Positions 6,142-12,457 of a stretch of DNA of 12,562 nucleotides are shown piece by piece. This DNA comes from UBA946 sp031550725 (GTDB lineage Bacteria; Bacillota; Clostridia; Oscillospirales; Ruminococcaceae): NCBI GenBank assembly GCA_031550725.1, contig JAVBOH010000032.1, positions 1-12,562 of the forward strand, in the 5' to 3' direction. The stretch's first letter is position 1, and every line of letters starts with the position of its first letter. The translations under genes were made by a program, and so were the position numbers. The notes under the pieces were generated by a model that ran no database searches, was not told the DNA's origin, and saw only the letters and a program-made list of their open reading frames with translations.

Positions 6142-6535
6142 CAAACAACAAATTAGCAGCTATTTTATGCAATAAGTTGAACTTGAAAAAACTTTTTAAG
6201 AAAACCCTTAAAAAAGGCTGATTTTTTCCTTATTAGTGAAGAGCAAAATATTTGAACAAGAAAAGTAAGTTAAATTGTGTACGAATTTATGCAAATATCC
6301 AAAATTACGAGAAGGGGATCGCCAAAACGGTTTACAAATCTCCTTTACTTATGAGGGGATAAATATTCACAAGACAATATAACTGTATAATACGCCTTAT
6401 TATGCAATCATACAAAGATTTATTTTAGGGTTGTAAAATGGCATGCAAACTGCCCTATATATGTGAAAGATAAAAATATTTTGCTTGTATCTGTAAATAC
6501 TCTCAAACAAATAAAAATGAAAGAAGGAACACATT

Positions 6536-6850
6536 ATGACAATCATTCAAAAGAAAAACATCATCTCCAAAGTGGAGGAATTACTCGACGAGTTGTTGGA
6601 AACTGACACAAACATTGTTAGTCCCGGCTCAATCGGAAAGGACGTAAACAATGTTTCTGTCCCTGATAATCAAATTGAAATGCTAACAATTAAGGAATGT
6701 ACCGAGGTAGTAAAAGGATTATCCGAACATACAATCAGACAGCTTGTTATACAAGATAAGCTACCATACATTAGAACAGGTCAAGGCAAGCGTGGGAAAA
6801 TCCTTATATCAAAGTCAGCATTGATGAACTATCTGAGTGTTGTAGCATAA
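6536..6850 (+). CDS. Excisionase-like helix-turn-helix protein
   Basis: This 104-residue protein has a charged N-terminal helix (about 5-24), a polar linker, and a C-terminal MerR/excisionase-type HTH_17 domain (about 49-102): MLTIKECTEVV, then LSEHTIRQLVIQDKLPYIRTG and KRGKILISKSALMNYL. This is the usual layout of the Xis-like gene of clostridial integrative elements, which bends att DNA and directs the integrase toward excision. ATG 6536 has AAGGA 7 nt upstream. It is separated from the integrase by the cargo and mobilization genes. The 0.8-kb repeat array just upstream is a possible binding target. The exact role is inferred. Confidence 0.75.
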   Translation: MTIIQKKNIISKVEELLDELLETDTNIVSPGSIGKDVNNVSVPDNQIEMLTIKECTEVVKGLSEHTIRQLVIQDKLPYIRTGQGKRGKILISKSALMNYLSVVA

Positions 6851-6853
6851 AAA

Positions 6854-6879
6854 TACCGTCAGCGAATTTGCTGACGGTA
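6854..6879 (-). terminator. Terminator of the cargo operon
   Basis: A 10-bp stem, TACCGTCAGC (6854-6863) and GCTGACGGTA (6870-6879), with a 6-nt loop. Read on the minus strand it is followed by TTTTT, so it ends transcription of the methyltransferase operon just past its stop at 6899. On the plus strand it lies 3 bp after the Xis-like stop but lacks a T-tract. Confidence 0.8.
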
Positions 6880-6898
6880 GAGAACAATTATGTTGTGA

Positions 6899-7675
6899 TT
6901 AACGTTTTGTTCCATAAGAAATAACAAGGCAATGAGCATTTAAAGCAAAAGCGTTCTCATGTGGAATTGACTGCAAATCTTTTGTTTTTAAAAGAGCCTC
7001 AAGATGTTCTTCATATTCATCATCATCAGATAAAGGACTGTCAAATTCTATAAAGTCATTTACTCTTGCATTAACATTGGTAAGACCTAACTCCTGCATA
7101 TAAATAGGAACTTTAATACCTAGCTTATAATCTCTGCCACCGTTATTTAGCTCATCATTCCACTGCTGTTTTAATAAAGCAAGTCTTTCAGCAGTATCAT
7201 GTTCAATAATAATGGTATAGAAACCTGTTTCTTCCATCATTCTGTTTACTTCAATACAAATTACCATTCCACCTGAAACAACAGAATCAACCATTTTTTG
7301 AAGAACATCTTTTGATGAAGGAATATGTCTTAATACTGCTTGGCATATCGCTAAATCATACTGTTTAGTTGGTACATAACTTGTTAAATCGGCATTTATA
7401 AACTTCGTTTGGTATGGCGAGTTTTCAAATATTCTATTGGCTTCGGATAATAATGTTTCACCAATATCAAGTCCAGTATATGTACTACCCTCTGGAAGCA
7501 GTGGCAATAATTTCAGTCCTAAATAACCATAACCACAGCCGAAATCTATTATGTTAATCGGTTTATTAAATTTCCAAACTGACTTAACTAAAAACTCAAA
7601 GTAGTCATCATTCCACATTTGTTTACGAGTAGCCTTTAGATAATCAATTTGAGTGTCCCAAAAGTATTTATCCAT
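6899..7675 (-). CDS. Class I SAM-dependent methyltransferase
   Basis: This 258-residue methyltransferase has a Rossmann fold. Motif I is IIDFGCGYGYLGLKLL (about 42-57), the acidic residue ending beta-2 is D70 in YTGLDIG, D96 lies in INADLTS, and motif IV-like YDLAICQAVLRHI spans about 106-118. The substrate is unknown. The closest look is to the Methyltransf_11/25-type small-molecule enzymes rather than to rRNA or DNA methylases, since no NPPY or DPPY motif is present. ATG 7675 has GGAGG upstream and overlaps the preceding GNAT gene by 8 bp, so translation is coupled. It is the last gene of the cargo operon, followed by the terminator at 6854-6879. Confidence 0.87.
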   Translation of the reverse strand: MDKYFWDTQIDYLKATRKQMWNDDYFEFLVKSVWKFNKPINIIDFGCGYGYLGLKLLPLLPEGSTYTGLDIGETLLSEANRIFENSPYQTKFINADLTSYVPTKQYDLAICQAVLRHIPSSKDVLQKMVDSVVSGGMVICIEVNRMMEETGFYTIIIEHDTAERLALLKQQWNDELNNGGRDYKLGIKVPIYMQELGLTNVNARVNDFIEFDSPLSDDDEYEEHLEALLKTKDLQSIPHENAFALNAHCLVISYGTKR

Positions 7676-8222
7676 TTTTGTCCTCCGTTAAATCAATCCA
7701 ATATCTTTTTGTTTCAATTTCGTCACCATCAACAAGCACAGAATATTCATAAACTCCACCGTTATTTATAATAGTCTTCTCACTGGCGATATTATTTACA
7801 TGACATGTGATCATTACCTTATCTAAATCGTAATTCTTACAGTTTATTAAATTTAGCCTAAGCATTTCAGTAGCATATCCTTTTTTTCTTTCGGAAGGAC
7901 GGACAGTATAACCAATATGACCACCCCATAAGCTTAAAATAGGTGAATTCAAATTGTGGCGAAAGTCTATTATTCCTACAATCTTGTTATCAGAAAGACG
8001 AACAGCCAAATAACAATTTGAAGTAACAAAACCCTCTGGGCAAGTTTCTTCATGCTCAAGGCTGTCTAAAAATTCTATCCATTCAGCCACAGTTGATTTA
8101 TATTCAAGCATACTACAACCAGCAAAGCTGTCACGGTCATCTTGCTCTCGCAATTCATTACGGAAATTTGTTATATCCTCTTCATAATCAAGAGTAGGTT
8201 TTATTAAAATTATTTCATCCAC
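7668..8222 (-). CDS. GNAT family N-acetyltransferase (RimJ/RimL-like)
   Basis: This 184-residue acetyltransferase has the motif A loop RPSERKKGYATEMLRL (about 108-123; R112-x-x-G115-x-A117). The following CHVNNIASEKTIINNGG is the NxxS-x-x-x-x-x-x-x-GG signature of RimJ/RimL-type and antibiotic-modifying GNATs. The start is GTG at 8222 with AAAGGTGG about 7 nt upstream; the CAT triplet nearby is out of frame. Its 3' end overlaps the methyltransferase start by 8 bp, and it begins 27 bp after the phosphotransferase stop. The acceptor is unknown; an amine on an antibiotic, peptide or protein is possible. Confidence 0.88.
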   Translation of the reverse strand: MDEIILIKPTLDYEEDITNFRNELREQDDRDSFAGCSMLEYKSTVAEWIEFLDSLEHEETCPEGFVTSNCYLAVRLSDNKIVGIIDFRHNLNSPILSLWGGHIGYTVRPSERKKGYATEMLRLNLINCKNYDLDKVMITCHVNNIASEKTIINNGGVYEYSVLVDGDEIETKRYWIDLTEDKNG

Positions 8223-8249
8223 AATGACACCACCTTTATACGATTTTTA

Positions 8250-9161
8250 TTAATACATTTTTACGTAATACTCTTGGAGTTTCTCGTAAAATTGCCATAT
8301 TTCATCTGGGTTATCACAAATTCTCGAAAACCAACGTTTTGCCATTCCATATTGAAGTAGATTACCAGTAAATGTGAGCCTGACAAGTTCATTTATATCA
8401 AAATTATCTGTAAACCCTTTAAAAAGAGCAGGAAATTCTATTGCTGAAAAAAGCAACGCAGGAAGTTCAAGTTCCGTTGGTGCACATTTACATTCGCCAA
8501 AATCAATAATAACAGGTTCGTTATTTTCATCAATTAAAATATTGTTCAAGTGTAAATCACTATGAACAAAAGTTATGGTAGGTTTACTCTCAATATATTC
8601 ACTCAGATATTCAAGTCGCTCTTGTTGAAATTTTGATGAATACCTTAACCAATTATTCGAGTTAAGTTCAACATCAAAATAATTCTCTTCATGAAAATTT
8701 TTTACTGGTATATTTAATTTCTTAATTATGTGAAAAATCTTATTCCCAATTGTTGCTTGTTGATTTTCAGATAACTCAGGGAGTTTAGTTCTCAATGACT
8801 GACCATTGATTTTCTCTTGCACTATATAATGAAAATCATAACTATCCTTGAAAACACCATGAGCAATAAGTTTTGGAACTGATACACCTTGTTTAATAGC
8901 GTGATTAAGTCCAAAAATCTCAGCAAAATAATTATTATCATAGTAGTGAGGGACAAAAATTTTTAGTATTGTTCCATCAACTTCAAATACTGCATTTGTA
9001 GCTTTAGAAAAACTTTTTATCTTTTTAGCAGTAAGTGCATGACGAGTCATAATACCTTTTATTAATGGTACAAATGGCATGAAATCAAGGGTTGAGCCAT
9101 CACATGTGTCCCACATATCCTTGTGAGTTAATATCTCATTATATAAAAAATCACCTTTCAT
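8250..9161 (-). CDS. APH-like phosphotransferase (kinase fold)
   Basis: This 303-residue complete member of the aminoglycoside phosphotransferase/ChoK superfamily has an ATP-binding lysine in ILKIF (K67), hinge region YIVQEKINGQSL (112-123), catalytic loop HSDLHLNNIL (H200, D202, N207) and the metal-binding DFG-like IIDFGE (D220). All catalytic positions are intact. The substrate cannot be named; it may be an antibiotic, sugar or choline-like molecule. ATG 9161 has AGGGGG 7 nt upstream; an in-frame extension to 9206 starts without a ribosome site and is rejected. It is the second gene of the cargo operon, 54 bp after a GNAT gene and 27 bp before another. Confidence 0.87.
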   Translation of the reverse strand: MKGDFLYNEILTHKDMWDTCDGSTLDFMPFVPLIKGIMTRHALTAKKIKSFSKATNAVFEVDGTILKIFVPHYYDNNYFAEIFGLNHAIKQGVSVPKLIAHGVFKDSYDFHYIVQEKINGQSLRTKLPELSENQQATIGNKIFHIIKKLNIPVKNFHEENYFDVELNSNNWLRYSSKFQQERLEYLSEYIESKPTITFVHSDLHLNNILIDENNEPVIIDFGECKCAPTELELPALLFSAIEFPALFKGFTDNFDINELVRLTFTGNLLQYGMAKRWFSRICDNPDEIWQFYEKLQEYYVKMY

Positions 9162-9215
9162 GCTTATTCCCCCTATTAATTTCTTTATATCATAGCATAC
9201 ACGCAATTTAAAGAA

Positions 9216-9683
9216 TCATACTAATAGTGACATCCATGTGATTTCATCTTCATTTTCAAGTTGAATTTCATCTATTGAAAACCCCATTTTTTTATAAAAA
9301 CCAATTGCATTTATACTTGATGGAACATGAAAATTTTTCGCTCCAACTAATTTTGCATCATTCAGTAATTGATCAAAAATCAACCTTCCTATGCTTTTTC
9401 CATGCATTTCCGGTAAGACATAAAGGTTTGATATACAATATTTAGGATTCTCTATTGAACCAAAATTAACAAAAGCACCTGTTCCTATAATTCTATTGTT
9501 TTTTTCAACAACATATACTTTTTTCCATAATAATTGGCTTGACAAACTTTCACAGGTGTTATGAAGCATAAACTTATCCAGGATAGGCTTTGAGTGGAAT
9601 TCTGACATTATTTCATTAAAATTTCTATCAAGTAAATTTTTGATTTGTATTATGTCATTTTCATTAGCAATTCTAATTTCCAT
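9216..9683 (-). CDS. GNAT family N-acetyltransferase
   Basis: This 155-residue GNAT protein begins MEIRIANENDIIQIKNLL, the standard alpha-1 start. Beta-4 and motif A are ISNLYVLPEMHGKSIGRLIF (about 84-103); the loop is HGKSIG instead of the usual R/Q-x-x-G-x-G, so acetyl-CoA binding may be weaker or differently arranged. The end is INAIGFYKKMGF, the usual motif B. ATG 9683 has AAGGAA about 10 nt upstream. It is the first gene of the four-gene cargo operon and lies behind a strong promoter at 9730-9758. Confidence 0.87.
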   Translation of the reverse strand: MEIRIANENDIIQIKNLLDRNFNEIMSEFHSKPILDKFMLHNTCESLSSQLLWKKVYVVEKNNRIIGTGAFVNFGSIENPKYCISNLYVLPEMHGKSIGRLIFDQLLNDAKLVGAKNFHVPSSINAIGFYKKMGFSIDEIQLENEDEITWMSLLV

Positions 9684-9729
9684 AAAAATTCATTCCTTAT
9701 AGTTTTAATTTTGAGCAAACTCTAAAACT

Positions 9730-9758
9730 ATTATATCACATCTATCTTTGTTTTTCAA
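9730..9758 (-). promoter_or_regulatory. Strong promoter of the cargo operon
   Basis: On the minus strand TTGAAA (9758 to 9753), a 17-bp spacer and TATAAT (9735 to 9730) preceded by TGA (extended -10). It drives the GNAT, phosphotransferase, GNAT and methyltransferase genes. No dyad overlaps it, so constitutive expression is likely. Confidence 0.8.
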
Positions 9759-9813
9759 TCTGTATTTAAATTACTAGCATCGCTTTTGACAGCATGTGGG
9801 TACATATTACGAA

Positions 9814-9837
9814 AAGCTGTGGCTTCAGTCACAGCTT
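9814..9837. repeat. 10-bp hairpin in the oriT candidate
   Basis: AAGCTGTGGC (9814-9823) pairs with GTCACAGCTT (9828-9837) with one G-U pair and loop TTCA. It is not followed by a T-tract, so it is a DNA or RNA structure rather than a terminator. Confidence 0.75.
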
Positions 9838-9870
9838 AAAATGGGGTTGAGGTAATGGTAGCAAGCCATA

Positions 9871-9890
9871 GAATTTGTACGTACAAATTC
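9871..9890. repeat. 20-bp perfect palindrome in the oriT candidate
   Basis: GAATTTGTAC followed at once by its complement GTACAAATTC, with no spacer. This fits a binding site for a dimeric protein such as MobC or a regulator of the mob operon. Confidence 0.8.
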
Positions 9891-9891
9891 G

Positions 9892-9903
9892 TCGCTAAAG
9901 CGA
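9892..9903. repeat. Short hairpin in the oriT candidate
   Basis: TCGCT-AA-AGCGA, directly following the 20-bp palindrome. It is small but GC-rich for this DNA. Confidence 0.55.
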
Positions 9904-9909
9904 TAGTAT

Positions 9910-9939
9910 CCGTATACCATTTTTGACAAAATGATACGG
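9910..9939. repeat. 12-bp bulged hairpin in the oriT candidate
   Basis: CCGTAT (9910-9915), a 2-nt bulge and CATTTT (9918-9923) pair with AAAATG-ATACGG (9928-9939) around loop TGAC. A stem-loop just 5' of the nick site is typical for relaxase recognition; the TGTGTGTCCCC sequence beyond it is a possible nick neighbourhood. Confidence 0.65.
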
Positions 9940-10023
9940 TGCAAAATGTGTGTCCCCACAATGTTGCAATACTAGCTTGCTGTGAATTCCCAAACCCTTT
10001 TATTACGACGAGGAGGTTTTGCT

Positions 10024-10371
10024 ATGCAAAATAAAAAATGTATCCGCAAGGGTAAGAGAAAAGAAATTGTTTTTCGTGATGAAGATTGGTTGATAGTCGA
10101 GAAAAATGCAGCTGCTCTTAGAATGAATACGACCAAATATATTACTCATACTGCTTTGAATAGCAACATAAAAATTATCGACTTCAAGGAGCTATCCAAA
10201 TTATCGAGTGAATTAAATGCAATCGTAAACAACATCAATCAGCTTGCACGAAAAGCAAATGAAACGAATAATATTTACGCCGATGATTACAAACACATGA
10301 AAGAAAGCTATGAAAAATTATGCCATACATTAAATCGAAAGATGTCCGAGCTACTCCATTATGCAGCTTGA
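10024..10371 (+). CDS. mobC: Plasmid mobilization relaxosome protein MobC
   Basis: This 115-residue accessory DNA-binding protein of the relaxosome has a basic N-terminus (residues 4-18, rich in Lys and Arg) followed by a ribbon-helix-helix-like segment (about 14-48, with MNTTKYITHTAL). The MobC-family signature is ELNAIVNNINQLARKAN (63-79). The family opens and melts oriT to help the relaxase nick. ATG 10024 has AGGAGG 7 nt upstream; the in-frame GTG at 9982 lies in the oriT candidate without a ribosome site and is rejected. Its 3' end overlaps the relaxase gene by 52 bp, and the hairpin-rich stretch lies directly upstream. Confidence 0.85.
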   Translation: MQNKKCIRKGKRKEIVFRDEDWLIVEKNAAALRMNTTKYITHTALNSNIKIIDFKELSKLSSELNAIVNNINQLARKANETNNIYADDYKHMKESYEKLCHTLNRKMSELLHYAA

Positions 10372-12332
10372 AGTACATATGCAACAAAGATAAAACTGAT
10401 GATGGTTTGTATGTATCTGGTATCAACTGTATGTCTGAACCTAAAAATGCATATGAAGAAATGAAACGTGTTTATGAATTCTACTCTGGTAGAAAGTTTG
10501 ATAAACCAATTCCAAAAGACACAAAAGGCAAAGTCAAGCTTATTCACTATGTTCAATCATTTGATCCAAAGGATAATGTACCCACTAGCACTGCACACAG
10601 CATAGCAAAAGCTTTGGTATCAGAAATGTTTGGTGACAATGTTCAAGCAATGATTGCAACGCACAATGATACCGACCATGTACATAATCACATCTTAATA
10701 AATGTGTATGATTTGGACGGTAAGCGATTTTATTCAAATCAGACTTCACTCAAAAAGCTGAAAGCTATTTCTGATTCTGTTTGTCTAAGACATGGTATTA
10801 AGCTGTATGACAAAACTCAAAAGTCAAAACCAAAGATAACTGCATACAACGAATGGGAGCATAAAAAGAAAGGCACTTCATGGAAGCAACATATTCGTGA
10901 TGAGATTAATTCACTTATTCCTGTGGTGCAAAGTCTTGATGAACTGCTTTTAGAACTTGAAAATCGTGGGTACATAGTCAAACGTGGTAAATATATTTCA
11001 CTCAAAGCACCTAATCAAGAAAAAGCAGTTCGTACGAAAACTCTTGGTGATGACTATACCGAAGAAAATATTATAAAACGAATTGCTAATATTATCTCGG
11101 AGCATGATAAAAAGCGTGACGAGTTTCATAGTAGGTACAAAAATTTATGTAATGACTTTAATTCGAGATGTGGTGCATACAAAAATACTAAGCCAGCAAT
11201 TCAAACCCATAGCTTTTATTATGAGCAATACTCTACTATTGTAAGTGAACACTTGAACTCAATTGATATGGTGCGTGAGAAACTTTTTGCTGCACAAAAA
11301 AGTTTTGCTGATACGAACACTGCTATTGAAAATGCTGTTGCTGATTGTAAAGAAGCTGAAAACATCATCAACCTTAGTTTACATTATTTCAATAATATGA
11401 ACGGTATTCAAAAGAAATTTCCACGTTCTGAAAAGGATAAGAGTGCTGTCGCTATAATTAAGAAGTATGGTTTGAAGTCTGCAGATGACTTAACTCCGTT
11501 CAAAAATAATTTAGCTGAAATAAAATTACAGCTTACAACGCTTCGTGGAACTTTACCAAATGCTAAAGCTATAATTCAAAAGTATCAAGATATTGTTGAT
11601 ACTTTTGATATGATGAATAGTGGTGAGGATTATATTTCTAGGTTGGTTCGTGAAGCAAGAGAGAAGTGTACACTTGATGAATGGAGTAATGTAGTACATA
11701 AAAATCGTGATGACATATATAATGAAATTGCTCAAGGTTATATTAATGCAGATGGAAGTATACAGCGAAAGCTTGCTGATAAGATTATGGAATTGCATGG
11801 ACATGTACCTGAAAATAACGTTGATTATAGTAGGTTAATTTCAAATCTTGCAACTTTGAGAGCAGACAATATTACATCTCCATCAGAGTATACAGCTCAC
11901 TTTGGTCAAATAAAAACTTCACTGCTTGCAGCTGAAAATGAAACGAATGAACTTAAAAAGCAAGTGTCCACACTCAAAGATGACATTCATATGGTTGAGA
12001 TTTATGTTGCAAATAAAACTTATAAATTACCAAATATGGAATGGTTTGAGAAATGTCATAGTGTTGCTAAAAAGTATGGTATTGATGATGAAGCTGGTGT
12101 TATTCGTTTAAACAATAGACTTTCTGAACTTGAAACCAAAGTTAATGAGAGTGTAGATAAGCATAGATTTTATTATAACAAGAAACGTGATTTTGCTGCT
12201 GCTTGTGAAAATTACAATGAGGCTACCAAGTCAGATTATATTGAGCATGTTCTTGATAGAGAATTGCAGAGGGTTAAGAAAGAGGAGGAGAAACAACAGC
12301 GTATTGCTATGAAAAAATTCCGTGGTCGATAA
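10320..12332 (+). CDS. Relaxase/mobilization nuclease (MOBP-type, VirD2-like)
   Basis: This 670-residue relaxase nicks oriT and stays bound to the transferred strand. Its N-terminal nuclease domain has the probable catalytic Tyr19 in LKYICNKDKT and the metal-binding motif III HNDTDHVHNHILIN (H115, D117, H120, H122, H124). GHIGYT-like or primase domains are absent. The C-terminal two thirds (about 240-670) is rich in Glu, Lys and Leu, consistent with long coiled coils, and ends in a basic tail (KKFRGR). ATG 10320 gives the family-like N-terminus ahead of Tyr19. It overlaps mobC by 52 bp in another frame and has only a weak ribosome site, so it probably relies on mobC translation. No type IV secretion genes are visible, so the element is mobilizable rather than self-transmissible as far as this window shows. 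Confidence 0.92.
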   Translation: MPYIKSKDVRATPLCSLKYICNKDKTDDGLYVSGINCMSEPKNAYEEMKRVYEFYSGRKFDKPIPKDTKGKVKLIHYVQSFDPKDNVPTSTAHSIAKALVSEMFGDNVQAMIATHNDTDHVHNHILINVYDLDGKRFYSNQTSLKKLKAISDSVCLRHGIKLYDKTQKSKPKITAYNEWEHKKKGTSWKQHIRDEINSLIPVVQSLDELLLELENRGYIVKRGKYISLKAPNQEKAVRTKTLGDDYTEENIIKRIANIISEHDKKRDEFHSRYKNLCNDFNSRCGAYKNTKPAIQTHSFYYEQYSTIVSEHLNSIDMVREKLFAAQKSFADTNTAIENAVADCKEAENIINLSLHYFNNMNGIQKKFPRSEKDKSAVAIIKKYGLKSADDLTPFKNNLAEIKLQLTTLRGTLPNAKAIIQKYQDIVDTFDMMNSGEDYISRLVREAREKCTLDEWSNVVHKNRDDIYNEIAQGYINADGSIQRKLADKIMELHGHVPENNVDYSRLISNLATLRADNITSPSEYTAHFGQIKTSLLAAENETNELKKQVSTLKDDIHMVEIYVANKTYKLPNMEWFEKCHSVAKKYGIDDEAGVIRLNNRLSELETKVNESVDKHRFYYNKKRDFAAACENYNEATKSDYIEHVLDRELQRVKKEEEKQQRIAMKKFRGR

Positions 12333-12372
12333 AAAATCATCCGAATAAAATAATAAAATTGGCATATTTCTA

Positions 12373-12401
12373 TTGACTGAACATACATTAAATGATAGAA
12401 T
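12373..12401 (+). promoter_or_regulatory. Promoter of the integrase gene
   Basis: TTGACT (12373-12378), a 17-bp spacer and TAGAAT (12396-12401) preceded by TGA, an extended -10. It lies in the 125-bp gap between the relaxase stop and the integrase start and gives a leader of about 50 nt. Confidence 0.65.
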
Positions 12402-12457
12402 AAAGTTAATAGGAATATTGCCATAAAAATCTTAAATATCAAAGGAGAATATTTATT

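Larger units (their letters stand above)
5639..6477 (+). repeat. Array of seven degenerate tandem units with hairpins
   Basis: This gene-free stretch holds seven related units. Box 1, TTATGCAA-nn-ATACAAA-like, starts at 5639, 5784, 5956, 6041, 6165, 6287 and 6400. Box 2, TGTCCTTATTAGTGAAGAG-like, starts at 5710, 5856, 5999, 6103, 6225, 6339 and 6451, a spacing of 104-146 bp. Two units share CCTATATATGTGAAAG exactly (6002 and 6454), and two share CCTTATTAGT (6106 and 6228). Between the boxes each unit has a dyad: 5662/5710, 5981/5992 (GCC..GGC), 6080/6096 (AGAC..GTCT), 6206/6217 (CCTT..AAGG), 6440/6454 (GGC..GCC); those at 5819-5850 and 6321-6331 are weaker. The array ends about 60 bp before the Xis-like gene. 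Its function is unknown: possible roles are protein-binding sites of the mobile element, an origin, or structured RNA. Short ORFs inside it have no ribosome sites or recognisable content. Confidence 0.7.
9786..9985 (+). other. Candidate origin of transfer (oriT), hairpin-rich
   Basis: This gene-free stretch lies between the cargo promoter and mobC, where mobilizable elements carry oriT. It holds four inverted repeats (9814-9837, 9871-9890, 9892-9903, 9910-9939). Two inverted copies of TGTGGG-like sequence flank the set: TGTGGGTACATATTAC from 9795 on the plus strand, and TGTGGGGACACACATTTTGC from 9960 on the minus strand. Relaxases and MobC bind dyads next to a nick site. I cannot name the nick site. 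The neighbouring 9991-10023 holds the mobC ribosome site. Nothing else is seen in the 340-bp gap. Confidence 0.6.

Noticed and set aside
6366..6391. Promoter for the Xis-like gene using TATAAT at 6386-6391
   Set aside because: No -35 at a usable distance and no extended -10; the hexamer may be chance in AT-rich repeats.
5639..6477. CRISPR array
   Set aside because: The repeated parts are degenerate, units are 85-170 bp with uneven spacing, there are no near-identical 28-37 bp repeats, and no cas gene is present.
9162..9206. 15-residue extension of the cargo phosphotransferase
   Set aside because: AGGGGG directly before ATG 9161 decides the start; the extension has no ribosome site.
9982..10023. 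GTG start adding 14 residues to MobC
   Set aside because: It has no ribosome site, while ATG 10024 is preceded by AGGAGG at the right spacing.
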